A stretch of 64,000 nucleotides of DNA from Meandrina meandrites (lineage: Eukaryota; Cnidaria; Anthozoa; Scleractinia; Meandrinidae). Position numbers and translations under genes: made by a program. Location: the NCBI GenBank assembly GCA_963693305.1, contig OY855905.1:27903437-27967436 (forward strand), in the 5' to 3' direction. Positions within the stretch are counted from its first letter, which is position 1, and each line of letters starts with the position of its first letter. The notes under the pieces are model-generated. The model had not been told where the DNA came from. It made no database searches and was given only the letters and a program-made list of their open reading frames with translations. Of this stretch, positions 33,930 through 46,900 are shown one piece after another.

Positions 33930-34766
33930 GGTGGCTTACTACAGTTTTGAGGGATAAAATTGCCCAACTTTGAACTTTTTTGTTAAATGCTCAAAAATGT
34001 TTTTCCCTGTCTCTAATTACTGTTTGTTACAGTATACAACCATCATATGCGACATTCCAACCATATAGGTGCTAAAGATAGCCAAAATAAGCAACCGAGT
34101 GCTTAAGAGGGGACTGGGCACTAGCAGTTTCCATAGCGTTTTACTCAAAATCTACCCGTATGACCCTACCTCAAAATTTCATAAATTAAAAATTACCTTT
34201 GATTGAACACTCATGCAAAAATAAACAAAAATCTGTGAGATAGATTTTTCGCAAAATAGGAAAATGTCGTATTTTCGCTATTTTAAAAATAGCTCGAAAT
34301 CGGTCTTACAGATTTTTCTTAAATTTTGGCCGCGGACGTGTTTCAACCCTATGAATAATTTGTGAAAATTTCATTATGGGTCGTACGGTAGGTTTTTGAG
34401 TAATTTGATGTTAAAAAAAGTTTGCACAACCTCCGGCAGGATCCGAATTGCGTATGCCTTTTCATTTAGCGCGCGCTCGTGTGACGAAATGCATCGCGTG
34501 CGATAAAGAAAGACAAAATTAGAACTCCTCTACCGGGCTATTTATCAACCTTCCTGGTCTGAACTCTTTTCAGTCCTAGGTAATAAAACATTTCTGAAAG
34601 TATTTGGAAATTTCAATTTGGTTTAACGTGATTTAAGTGCTGAAACTTGTTTGTGCTGTTTTAGAGTTGCTCGCGCAATTTTATCCGCGCGAGCAATATT
34701 GACGACAGGCAGAAAATCGTAGCGCGCGCTCTTGAGTCTCTTAAATACTGTAGTAAGCCACCTTAA
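33926..34766. mobile_element. TTAA-flanked MITE (about 833 bp)
   Basis: The ends GGTGGCTTACTACAGT (33930) and ACTGTAGTAAGCCACC (ending 34762) are perfect 16-bp inverted repeats. TTAA flanks both sides (33926-33929, 34763-34766). Inside, 'ctacccgtatgaccctacc' (34151) and 'gggtcgtacggtaggt' (34378) form a further inverted pair. The element has no open frame of note, so it would depend on a piggyBac-type transposase from elsewhere. Confidence 0.75.
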
Positions 34767-36480
34767 GTCAAACAATAAACAAACAAATGCATCAGCTTCA
34801 TTGTCAGTCAAATTAGATTGTTTACTTGCACCAGGATTTTCAGTATTCAAATTTATTTGTTTGGTGGCATAATTTTGTTTGCAATCGAGAAGGATGGATT
34901 GCTTTTTTGGTATCATAGAGATTAGATATTAAAATTAATGTATTATCATGTTGAACAGAAACAAAGTCATGCTATATTATTCAGATGTATCAGTTAGAGG
35001 TATTTGTAATAAAAATTTCACTAGAAAGTCTCTGGATCTTGTTTTATGTCTTGTTTAAACTATTTTAGTAAAAACATTCAAGTACTAGCAGTAAAAATGG
35101 TTTTTTGGTGGGTGGCAAGTCACATTGGAGGGGTAAAATATCACCCTTTGATAGCTAAAATATATATTTTTAAATATCAATAAATTTTGTGTTTCGATTT
35201 TTCCGAAGTATAGTGCTCGCTACGTTAAAGTAGAGCGTAATATATAATCTGAAAATAGAAAAAAAATACACTTTCATCCCGACAAGCCTGTTTCATGATA
35301 TTTTTAAATATCCATTCTTTGTCATATATTTCAGGGGCGAGCACTGCTATACATAATTTGATAGTCAACAGTCATACAACAAGTGTAACCTTTTGTCCCA
35401 GAGTTTCTCATAATGTGTGACAGCAAGCGAAATAATAAATACTCGAAATTTATAAAGCACTTTAAGCATCTAGGGCCTCAGCAGTAATACTTCACTTTTT
35501 GCAGGAAAATTATTTCAAGTCTTGAAATATTTTAGAGTAAAACGCAACTGAATGTGCTGACTACAAAACATACTAGTTATAGCTGTACCTCACTCTTCAA
35601 TCGAAGTTTTGATCATTAAATAATTATCTTGGATGAGGGGGGCGAATATAGGTTTGTGGATCGACGAATTTGCATGGATTGCGGATTTTTGCAATACATT
35701 GAGCGGAGCTTTCGAAAATACAGTGGATCGTGGATTAGCTGAGAATTTTGGCCCGGATTCTGGACTTTCATGACAGGAAGTTTGGATGGTGGATACTTTG
35801 GTCAGTCTTGGTCGGTATGTTGGTGGAATTGTTAAAAAAACAAGCAATAAAACAAGACGTCTTTAACAATTGGCATAAAAAAATGACATCTACTGTGGAA
35901 TTACACCACACAAAGTTTCCAAGTAAATAATGTGGATTCATATTTGAAGGAAAGTAGATAATTGATAATTGACAGATTTGGCCAAAATAGCACAGATTGG
36001 CAGATTTGCGTATCCCTATTCACCCCCACCCCCTGGATTACCATATCAGAAGGCAGGTAGGGGCAGGAGTCACTTGATGGTTAGCTTAAAAATAAGAAAT
36101 GAAGGGGTGGATGAGGAAGAGAATTTCAAGACCTTTCCAGATAAAAAGGTTCCTGTATAAATTTGAATTGTGCTCATAATCCTTGAGTTAGGGTTCTCAT
36201 TAAAAGACAGGACCCAGGTGCCAGTACCAGGATGCACAAGAATCAGTACCTGCCTACTTTCAAACTGAACATAACGAAATTCACTTCAAGTGTTCTTTTC
36301 TGCCCATCTACTCTACAAAAGGTGCCCTCCTACTTGAAAACTAATGAACCCCTGAATTCGGGTCTGTACACTCTGCCCTGGTCTTAGTGTCAGTAGTGTC
36401 TTTGGACTGGTTTTAAACTTGACCCTCCCTTGATGTGCAGCATGGCAGAATCAGAATATGCTATTCAGGCTTTAAAAAAT
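34767..36480. other. Convergent spacer between FHIP2 and HTRA2
   Basis: AT-rich sequence with no recognisable gene on either strand. It probably includes the HTRA2 3' untranslated region near the right end. Confidence 0.55.
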
Positions 36481-39400
36481 TTATCCCACAACTTCAGGTT
36501 GGATAGTGAATTTGAGATATTGATCGCCTCTCTTGATCTCTACATCAAGAGTTTCTCCCTTGTGCACATGTTGGTACACTTCTTTGTTGGACACTATATC
36601 CTTGCCATTCATTTTTGTTATGATGTCACCAGATTGCAAACCGGCCCTACAAGAAATTAGCAACACCAACATCTTAAAATTGATTTTTTAGCACGACAGT
36701 CATTTGTATAACATGCTTTTCATGAAATGGCAGGCCACAGGCATTACCTTTTAGCTAGTTTCTGGCTTCTAAGGCCTGTTAATTATGTTTGTTATTCTTA
36801 ATGCTTTAATTTCTTTTTCATTGTTATTAATTTTCATTTTATTTTTGGCAGATTGGGGGTTAATTTTACCCAATCCACCCAGGCTTATAGTTTTGCCAGA
36901 TGGGCATCCAGGTGTGAACATCAAATTTTGAGCAACTTTTTGTTCCATTTGGGTTGTTGAATTGCTGGCTTGAGTTGAGAGCTACACTTAAGCAAATAAC
37001 TGTGCAGACCTTTGAATAAATTTGCAGACCCCTATACTAGGACTGTGGGGCCTTTAATTTTTGGAGGATTAAAAAGGTTTTTGTCAACTGTTATTACCAT
37101 GGCAGGCATACATGTAACAAGTTAGAACACAGTGGTAAAATCTAACTACCGAACTTATGAAATTATTTCCAAAGGAACTTACTTGTGTGCTGGGGATCCA
37201 TAATTCACTTGTGGAATAAGCACTCCAGATTTAACTTTGTTAAAAGTTTGATCCCTTCGCCGCAATTCCTCTAGAATCTGTGGAGTCAGTGTTAACATAC
37301 TGACTCCAATATACCAGCGTTGATGTGGAGCTAGCTGTCTCTTTGGGCTTTTACTACTGCTGCTTGTATATCTGCCACTCTTTACCCTCTCTATTGCTTG
37401 TGACAGGAAGTCCTTAGCAGTATCAATTGGAATAGAGAATGAAATTCCAGCAGCAAATCGCACAGTTATGGCATTGATGCCAATGACATGACCATCCTGG
37501 ACAGGAAGAAAAGACTCATATTTATGGCACTCTTTTCATTTCCCTTTGCCTTTCTTTAAGGTCATTCCTCTGTTTCGCATTGCGCATCCTTACTGTGCAC
37601 GATTTCTTGCGCCATTAGCACGTGCACATAAACAAAATGACAGCTTTTTTCTATGCAACTTAGTCCCCGAGAGAAATAAATCGTCGATTTCTCATAAACG
37701 AGTATGGTGACCTATCAATTTTTTCACGTATTTTGGGTGTAACGATCAAACTCTTTAAAAATGAATACAGATCAATTTCTATGTTTGAAAAAAAGATTAT
37801 CACCGAAAAAGTGTACTTTGCCAGCATTCGCAATGGAATTATAAGGAATTATGTGGTAAATACAAGGTCTTCCCGCTCCTAAACGAATGTGGTGACCCCC
37901 CTTTTTTATTTAAAAATTTAAGTTCCCTTTAGGTAATCAACCAATAGGCAAAGTTTGGTTGAAAATCTATGTTCAGTTCTATTTCGGGGGAATGAACTTA
38001 AATATTGACAGGAGCTAAACTTGGTCAAGATGGCATTTGTGGCTGAGACCATATTGTGGTGTTGTGACATGTGGGGATTCACTGACCCAAAGAGCTACAT
38101 GTATGCCAGACAGGGGCCACGCATGACAGATAGGTATAAAGATAGAAATTATCAACTAGCTTAATACTGGAAGAATCTGTACAGATTACAGAAGAATTTC
38201 TTAAGGGGAAGAGTCAAGTATTTTCAGAATGCACTAATCAGTGTTCAAGACACTTGACGAGAATCCAACATTACTTGAAAAAGTTCTCAACATGAAGTAT
38301 TTTATAAACATTCAGGGAACATTCTCATTGTTTTAGTAATCACTAATGTGTCTAAAAAAGGTATCGCTAATAAACAGTGAATATTTGTCAGCAACCTTCC
38401 ATATCAAGTCAACTGACTCACCAGATTAACTAAAGGTCCTCCTGAATTCCCAACCTTCGAGAAGATAAAAGAAACAGATTCAACTTGAATTAAACTTAAT
38501 AATAATAATAACTTTATTTATCCTGGTAAAACCGGTCAGTCGATCGAGATATAGATTGACTGGTATTAATCAGTGACCAGTATGAAAAGCATCAAAAAAA
38601 GTCAATAAAGAATTACAGGAATGGAATTTACAAATTACAAATCTAAAAAGTATAAATTATATACAAAAAAATTAAAATTACATTGTAGAGCAGAGACTCT
38701 TAAAACTTATCAGCAAGAGAAGTGACCAGATGCTCACTAAAAAAAGTAGATAGCACTTGGCTATAAGCTACAAAGGAAGCCTTTAAAGGGCAACTTTCAG
38801 TGCTTTCAATAAGCACCAACAGCCCAACAAAAAGTGATGGCTATTTCACTCAAACAGACAGTTACACTACTAAAACCAGCTGCATACTTCAGATTTTATT
38901 GAAACCCCTGAACCTTTTACCAAGTGAATTTATTCACCAATGATGATGATCAAGTTTAGGAAATGCAAATTATTATAGATGTGTTTACTGACTTGGAACT
39001 TAGAATTACATTTATGGCTGCATCTGTCTGGATATATTCCATCTCTCTGTTTGGTAGTCCAATCTCTCCACCAGCTCGATGTACAGTACTGACAATTCCT
39101 GCTGTTATTGTATTACTCAGCTGAAGGGGGCTGCCCATTGCCACAACCCATTCTCCAGGTCTTATTGCAGATGATGAACCAAGAACAAGAGTTGGAAACT
39201 TTGTATTCTGAAAGAAAAACAGAAATGTCTGGTTAAGCTGTGTTTTCAGCATCTTTTTTAGCCTTGGTTGCTTTTGAGTCAGTTTTGATGGTTTGCTGGC
39301 TGTTCAGCAATAACAACATTAATTCCCATATAATGATGATTACGATGATGATGACGACAACAATAATAAGAATAATAATGGTTTAATGATAATTCCATGA

Positions 39401-40295
39401 CGTAGCTCTTACATCACCATACGTCAGATTATGTTACCATTCGAATTCATGTTGTGGTCCTTTAATGAAGCCCTTGGGCCCAGGTTTCATTGTTGCACCT
39501 TTATTCTGTTGGAGTTATTAAGGGCAGGGGCGTGGGGAGGCATAGGGGGGCAGGTGTGCAGGCAGAACAGAGTTCCCCCTTCCCCAGTCTCTCAAGACCC
39601 CAAAAGCCATGTTAATCCACTATTGTACAAGCCAATGACAGCATGAAAGGTATGCTCAACTATCTAAAAAACAATAATTTTATGCTTACAGTTACCTTAT
39701 TTGAATCCAGTTTCACAGCTGCCAAGTCATTTTCCAAGTCAATATCGACAACAGTACCACTGAATTCTCTACCGTCTCTTAACTTAACATTCACATGTAC
39801 AGCATTTTCTACGACATGCGCATTGGTAAGCACCATACCATCCTCAGTAACGATAAATCCAGAGCCTGAGCTAGTGGGACCAACATGACCCATGAACCCG
39901 AATCCCGCGTGACGCCGTCCCGTGATTTCTATGTACACAACGGCAGGTGCAGCTTTCTCTACAGCGTCCGCAATGAAATTAAATGTTGCAGACCGTGGAG
40001 GTGATCCCGAACCTGATGAATTATTTTCAGTACTGGGAATTGTCTTCGCTTCCACAGTCAAGTCACACACATGGTCTTTTATAGGTTTGTTCAAGAACTT
40101 CCGTATTTGATATCCCAGCGAAACACCGACGGCTAATGATCCAAGCAAAGTCCAAGGAAACCTTTTAGCCTTTTCGTTTGTTTCTGTACTAAATCCCCTA
40201 CAAACTGACTGAACGCCTCTCGTTTTCCACCGGTATGAAAGCCATAAAACTTGTCGAAATTTGTGCCATCTTCTTGATGCACAAGGGGCCGCCAT
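36481..40295 (-). CDS. HTRA2: HTRA2/Omi-like mitochondrial serine protease
   Basis: Five exons on the minus strand, 39696-40295, 39010-39207, 38422-38454, 37183-37496 and 36481-36646, join in frame to 436 residues (the human protein has 458). Residues 1-45 are basic and resemble a mitochondrial presequence. Residues about 48-64 are a membrane anchor. The trypsin-like domain begins near [19 protein letters not shown]. The catalytic triad is H160 (TNAHVV), D190 (ENDLAAV) and S270 (GNSGGPL). The H-to-D and D-to-S spacings of 30 and 80 match human HTRA2 (30 and 78). A C-terminal PDZ domain (about residues 320-436; [14 protein letters not shown]) completes the family layout. The start is the ATG at 40293-40295, since the longer frame begins with TTG. 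Expected role: protein quality control in the intermembrane space. I see no A-V-P-x type IAP-binding motif in front of the protease domain. Confidence 0.92.
37497..38421. repeat. HTRA2 intron with two diverged repeat units
   Basis: Similar phrases occur at about 37699 ('gagtatggtgacctatcaat') and 37886 ('gaatgtggtgacccccc'), about 187 bp apart, which suggests an old tandem or composite repeat. No coding sequence is seen. Confidence 0.4.
38490..38700 (-). repeat. LINE-like 3' tail in an HTRA2 intron
   Basis: An (AAT)n run followed by 'aactttatttatcctggt' is, on the minus strand, a 3' end with AATAAAGTT and a trinucleotide tail, as in L2/CR1-type retroposons. The intron lies between HTRA2 exons 2 and 3. 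Confidence 0.5.
39208..39695. other. HTRA2 intron 1 with ATG/ACA/AAT microsatellite
   Basis: A mixed trinucleotide run lies at about 39332-39380. Nothing else is recognised. Confidence 0.5.
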
Positions 40296-40299
40296 TTTG
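40287..40299 (-). promoter_or_regulatory. YY1-like motif spanning the HTRA2 start codon
   Basis: CAAAATGGCGGC overlaps the initiator ATG. In many animal housekeeping genes this AANATGGCGGC motif lies just downstream of the transcription start and can include the start codon, so the 5' untranslated region may be very short. Confidence 0.45.
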
Positions 40300-42320
40300 A
40301 CGAAGGATACTGGAAACGAGATTTCCCAACAACCCTCGGGAGTCAACTAGACCCAGCACCGCGCCTGGCACGCTTCCAGCTTCATCCTGAGAAATTAGTC
40401 CATGGGCCCGAGCAGATTTTCTTACCATTCAAAGGGACAAATTGTGAATGGTATCAGATTAAAGTTCATCTGAAGAAGTTTCAAAATTGAGCTGATAGCA
40501 ATCACGAAAGAGTAGCTTAGTAGGATTTTTTAAGGGTATAAAATTCTCCTTCTGCATGAAAACGAGGCTAAAATTGAGATAGAATTTACAACTCCTATTA
40601 TGGTCTATTTTTGTTCAATTTCATCTTGCAGTATTGGAAACACGATTATTAACTAGTTTACTCAATAAAATAGTAAAAGTTTGAGTTAATCACTAAAACA
40701 GAACAAAATACTGTTTGAAGGTCCTGAATTGCATTCTGGGAAAATCCAAGATGGCGGCCGTACTAAGGTGTACGGTTATTTTGGTCTTAATTTATCGAGC
40801 TAAATCCCCAGTAAAGGACAAATAAATCTCAAAAAAAGATTAAGATTGTATTAAAAACTTTAGAAAACTATTTTTGGCAATTTTGAAGGAATCTAAAAGA
40901 GAATTATTTCTATAATTAACTTACAATATCAGTCCAGAAATATTTTCTCGAGGCGTGAAAGGGTATCAATATTGTTCTGATTTTTGAAATAAACATTTGT
41001 TTCGCAGACGTTATTTAGCTCGGTACTGGTTTCCCGATGTTTGTGCACTGCTGCCTTTTTTCGGAAAAGCTAACAACTATGTTGGAAAACACAGTTTGTT
41101 CCCTACAGTCATACGCAAATAATTCAAAAAAGTTTGCGCGCGCCAAGATGCCCGCCAAGATGACACGTGCACGTGTTGAACAGAAAGATGACAGAAAAAA
41201 GGAATCGTGGTTGTTGCGAAGAGAAGCAAGTGATTTAAATTAAAAGATATTGCAGTGCGCTGTCGGGAAATACTTCATTACTAAACCTGATTGCACCATG
41301 GAACAAGGACGTCTTGAATTGAATGGGCTGAGGGATTCATTATCATCGAAATGTTGCATCAGATGTACATGGAGTCTCTGTTGTGGTATCGCACCTCGAG
41401 GCGATGTTTCCTAAAGGATTCAGTCAACATGTATCTTGCATTACTTGTGAAAACTTCTTTGGGGCATTTACGGCAGAAGATGTAATATATAGATTATATT
41501 TCCTGTAATCAAGTTTGAGATTGGTTAAATGCGAGGACAGGTGCGCAAAAGAGGGAAAGAACCCGGTTGGTGGGGTGGGAGAACTCGTGGCGAGCTCAAA
41601 GAATGTCAAAATAACCATGGAAGAGTCGTCACTGACCAAAATGATAAAAATGCGTCGTAAAATATGGCAGACAGATACATTCTTCGTTGGCGGTAATCAC
41701 CGCTTCTCAACTTTTACCTTAAAATCCTCTGTCCATCGGAGAAACACCATTCAGCTTCAGTTGGGTAAAAAATCAACCCCTTTCATATCATTTATTGCAG
41801 TTATGACAACAGCGACGATTTAAAAGCACCACAATAGATGAAGAATTGAAATCAGTCCTCAACATTGCTGGAGAAAGGGAAATTCTGTCTGCTTTTTATC
41901 ACCGCAAATGTTGCCGTTAAACCGGGAATTAGATAAGCTCCGAAATAGACGCGAGGTGGTTCAAACCCCGCCAAAAAAGATTTTCAAATGCAAAAACACA
42001 ATCTACGATTTGAACAAAAATTGTAATAAGAAAAGCATATATATGAAACGTTCCAAAAAATATACAGCCATTCAAATTTTCGAGCAGACGAAACAATCGA
42101 CATTATTACAACATTATCTGTCCTTTTTGCGCTTGGCGACGCAAAAAGCCTCAAACTCTCCTCGAACTGTTTGTAATTGACTACAGCTAGCCAGAAATAC
42201 AACATATTCTTTAACATCAATTATCACAATAAGGGAGCAACACGTAATGCAACAGTGTCGATGAAATTAAGGAAGCTAGTTAATATATTTTATACTCAAT
42301 TATTTCACAAGAAGCTGTTG
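40296..42320. other. HTRA2 upstream region and spacer
   Basis: No full gene is found. At 40751 the plus strand has a YY1-like CAAGATGGCGGCC containing an ATG and a 24-codon hydrophobic open frame, which could be a first exon (see findings). The remaining open frames, such as 41515-41823 and 41908-42180, have no recognisable features. Confidence 0.4.
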
Positions 42321-42324
42321 AAAT

Positions 42325-42600
42325 ACCGTAAAATTCCCGTTATAAGCCCTGGGCTTATGCAACTTCGTAAGGGTCTTTGGGTGGGCTTATAAACGGAGGG
42401 GCTTATATCCGGGGGGCTTATAAGTGGAATAAAAAAGCGCTTCGAAACGAGCCATGCCAGAGTTGATCGTAAGTTTTAAACTTAAAAAGTCATAATAAAG
42501 CAACATTTAACCCTGTTCAGCTGTTCAGTACTGTCATCCAGCATAGGGAGGCTTATATCCTTGGGGGGGGGGCTTATAACCGGATGCATTTTTTTGTTTC
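42325..42600 (+). repeat. GGGCTTATAA-rich repeat element
   Basis: The phrases 'gggcttat', 'gggcttataaacgga', 'ggggcttatatccggg', 'gggcttataagtgg', 'aggcttatatcc' and 'gggcttataaccgg' recur within 270 bp. Similar sequences are common, as far as I remember, in coral genomes and look like a short non-autonomous element. There is no coding capacity. Confidence 0.5.
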
Positions 42601-43744
42601 CAAGTAGATGGGCCTAGCAGTAACACCTTTAAAGAACACCCAGGGACAAGGTTGGTGGTCACCCTAGCCGTGAGAGCTGTGCAAAAATGCAGTAAATGTT
42701 TGAACTTGAGTTACATTGTAGTAATTAGAAGTGTAAACCGCCCAGGAGGGAGCTATAAGTCCTTCTTGCAATTAGGAAATTAAAACGGCACTTTGTCTCT
42801 ACAAATCCGGTCCTGTTCGAAAATGAAAACCACTACCTTAGAGTAATACCTCCCTTGCCTTTCGGAAATGTTCCACAGGGTCAGTGGTATCGCTGTCCAA
42901 GCCTGACACTTTGAAACCCCACTCCCCCCAGCGACAGTGGCTAAATTAGCAAGAACAAAACAGAGCATCGTTGACACTTAAACAATGCTGGTTAAGTGCT
43001 GTAATCCTCGAGGAAGAAAATTATGGAATAATATTTGAACAGACGATAGACCACGCATAGAAGAAAAAGTTGCTTTGAATTTAACTGCACCTTCGTGCAA
43101 AAGTGAAAAAAGCAGAACGTAATTAGTTGGACTGGGCTGACTGATATATCAGTCCGCGAGGAGGAAGTGTCAATGTGGTGAATGTGCCGCCGCTGATATG
43201 CCACAATTTTCGAAGTTCCTGTTCTTCATGAGCTCTTTGGAAGATTTCTTTTAAAAGACGTCAACTTATTTATTTTAAGAACGGAATGAAGTTAGGTACA
43301 AACAAACTAGACAGCTTTAAGTTCTATGATGTTCTAATTTTTCAGAAAGGGAACAATGACTATTTCTCAGTCAGAACCGTTAATTAGCATTCAAGCGTAA
43401 ATGCCGTCTCGTTCCGAATATTTTGTGGGTTACACTACCACATTTCACAGGTTTCGAAAGTTTGACAAGCACGCTTTAAGTTGCTCGTGTCGACTTGTGG
43501 TCTTTTCTTCTGAGTTGAGTTGTTCTCTTCTGTCTAAAGAACTTCGGAATTCATTGAATAATGACCTCGAGTTGTATCCAGTTTCCTTGTTTTCACTGAA
43601 AACAACTTTTATCATTTCATGTAGAACTAATAGACCCGTCATAACATGGTCATAACAACTGTTCGTATGAAAAACGTCCTTGAAAAGTATGGGTTTATGG
43701 TAAGTAGGAAAAGTTTTTGTTTGAACCAAGTGACCTATCAGGCC
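42601..43744. other. Spacer, nothing recognised
   Basis: No gene that I can support. The open frames on both strands at 43401-43729 are overlapping and without motifs. Confidence 0.5.
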
Positions 43745-43910
43745 GGAGCTTATCCAAGTATCTGCAGCATTAAGCGACTAGCACTACTGCTAATCCCCCC
43801 CGGATGGGATGCTAATCCATCACAGGGCTCCCCCCCCCCTGCAGTAACTTCGCCAGTACCATTTATACACCTGGGTGTGGAGAGGAATTGGTTAATAGAG
43901 CAGGCCAAAT
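43745..43910 (-). repeat. SINE-like fragment, reverse orientation
   Basis: The segment reads on the minus strand with 'ccaggtgtataaatggtact' and 'gggatgctaatccatc' in inverse. This is the same retroposon type as at 2795-3030. A C run within it is at 43829-43838. Confidence 0.5.
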
Positions 43911-46900
43911 TAAAGCTCTGTGGCATTCTTTACAACTGAGTTCTTAAGAAAATAATTTTGAGACAAAACAGTGTTGAGTATGCAGTTACAATGTTTGTTT
44001 CCCTCTTTAATTTGGGACACAAATAGGGCGGCAAAAGAAATGTATAATCAGTCGAGAAACTCTTCCATTGATATTATTCATCTTCACTTAACATTATTTT
44101 AGATGTTAATTTGTAATTGATGTAGCGTCTGTAATTGAACAACACAATGAAGCCGGAATACACGTTTTTGTGACAATTAAGAAACACGTTCATCCGGGAC
44201 ATCGCAAATGTCAGGATGCTTTATCCTCTGAATCGATATAAAATTTACAAGATTTTTATGTTCTTTATGGCAAGAATATATAAAAAGAAAACGTTTATAA
44301 GATACACTGGCAAGATTTGTAATTTCAATGGCGTTAGATAAAAGCCTCCACGTGCTTTAGTCAAATGAGGCCGCCTCCCGCGCGCATCTGTTGACTCGAA
44401 ATGCTTTCATTTTTATAAGAAAGAGAGATCAGTATAAATCTTATTAACCTCAAATAATCGGTCTGTACTGTAAAATACAAATCCTTGTGTTTTCTACCTG
44501 ATTCATTTAAAAACTCGGTCCATATTTTGAAATTCTAACATCAGTCTCGATATATAAGAGGTCTATATTGCAATCCGGCTTTGTTGCCATGGAAACCATA
44601 CAGAGAAAAACCCTTAAGTACGGCAAAAGCGCTTGGCTAGCATCAGCTGCCTTTCTTGTACTTTGTCAGGCCTCTCACACAACATTTACGTGTTTGAAGT
44701 TTCGATAAAGGGATTTTTCATTACCCTTCGAGCATTAAAATGCAACATTGATTTTGGAAAGATGACGTCAGAAATCACGTGATTTCAGCAAGAAAGCTAC
44801 TCTTTTGGAATTGCTATCACATACCAAAATGAACTACAATGTTCAAGGATTCGAAAAATATATGATAGCATTTGTCCCTCCGAATGGTAAGAAATGCCTA
44901 ATTTTGGGGTCTGGGCCCATGGACTAAATCGGGAGTGGGCGACCAGAGAAGCCCGTTATATTTAGCCCGTTCAATCCCGGGTATATTCCCCCTCCCCTCT
45001 CCCCCCCCCCCCGCCCACTCGTCCCTTGCACTTACGGAAAATAGCCCCACCGAAAAAGCCCTTTGATCTTTTGAGCAAATAAAAGCTGTCGGAATTTCGT
45101 AAAGTTGCACCACGCATGCAACTCGACACGGCTGCTAACTTGACAAGTTGCTAAGCAGATTACCCTTACTCTCGCATTCTCGACCCGCAGGTCAGATCTC
45201 TAACAGACCGCGTAAGATTCCTGTTTTCTATCACACTCTCAGTTCTGAGCCAGAGGATAGTGAGTCATGTGCTTTTTTTAGCTTCCCACAATAACTTCTC
45301 ACTCCGCAAAGCAGACACTAACCAGCAGAGATTTTAGATAAAGAATATATCGCTTTTGAGAAAAACGACTTCGAATACTTTAGTTGTCTATCTACGGAGA
45401 TATTTTTCTCAGAAAGCCAAAAACCTCATTAAATAGCTACAGATTTTGTTGAAAATGATTTGAAAAAATATTTTTTCTTTTCCGGCTACGTTGGCGTTAC
45501 ACGGCATTTTGGCACGTGTATCGTGGAAAAATCACAAAAATTTAAGTATTGTGCAAAGCGCCGATTGCAATCTCAAGCGCCACTTTGAGATTGTGGAAAG
45601 AAAACATGCAAAAATTTCAGATGTGACTTGAAGAAGCTAAAAATGGCATCTTTTTTAACTATTCACTGTTCAATGGCCACTCACATTCAGTTCGCTAGGC
45701 GTTCATAGTAAATGTTGTACTTGAACTCTCAACTTTAGCCTCACGCATACCCCGTCCTCTCTATAGTAGACGCAACCTCGTCGTAGACGCCGTACGTAGG
45801 CAGAAGAATGAAATCAATTTTAAGCCATACCCTCCCATAAAAGGAGTGGGAGAAAATATGAGCTGTTTGAATTTCCAATATACTGTTCAATCAGTAAATA
45901 GTTTGGATTTCTCGAGCTAAGTATCCAAAGTGCTAACTATCAGTCAGTTCCGATTTCATCGATCGAGACAACCCAGTTTGGCAGTTTTGAAGAACCAAAA
46001 CTCTGGCATACTCTAATTGTCGCGAAAGGTCATCAGTGTTTACATCCGTTTTGCTTTAAAAGAGGCGTTCGTGTCATGTTCGCGGAAGGGGAAAAAGTTG
46101 GATCCGCTGAGCAACTTGTTAAAAATAACCTCGCGATGGCTGACGATTCTTATAAAAATTACACTGAATATAAACCAAAAAACTGTCAAGATATATGACG
46201 GGAAAATGGATGGCAAAATATGACACAACAACTGTGCTTGTAATAGTTTAAAAGAGGTGCACAAAGCATGCATTCTTTCGCTGCATGGCGGCATTGGCAG
46301 TATGATAAAGATCGTAAAAATTGCGAAAATCGTTGGTTTACACCTAAAGTACACCTAAATTTAAGGAAGTGACAGTTGTACTTATACTCCCGGCGCCATC
46401 CATGAAGCCTGCTCTTACAATGAAGATCAATCCACAGACAGGCGTTGACTAAACAAAACGCCTATTGTATCGAAACATCTGAAACACGCTGAAGGGACAT
46501 ACATGTTCTCACTGACATGCCCCAAGGAAAGCTGGAACGTGAGCAAGAGTCGGCGTGTTGAAGCTGCAGGGCTATTATGAGAGGGAGTAGTCCTAACTAG
46601 GTCGTCCTTGCCTCGATCCTTGCTGTATTTGAAAAACAGAATAAAACTTCTCCTATGTACACGAATGAGCCGCACGAGCACTTGTGTCAAACATGCACAG
46701 CGATAAGTCCCTCGATGCAATCAGTCACGTTTCATACTTAGTTCATTAATCACCTTCAGTGGTTTTTCCCACTTTCCTTTAAGTGAGCAAGGAAGATTTG
46801 ACGAAAGCCATTGTATTGGCTTTTCCTCAATGCAGCGGACCTTTTCTTAAAAAGATCTGAGCCGGTGTCACCCACATTCCGCCTGGTCTTCGTTTCGTAT

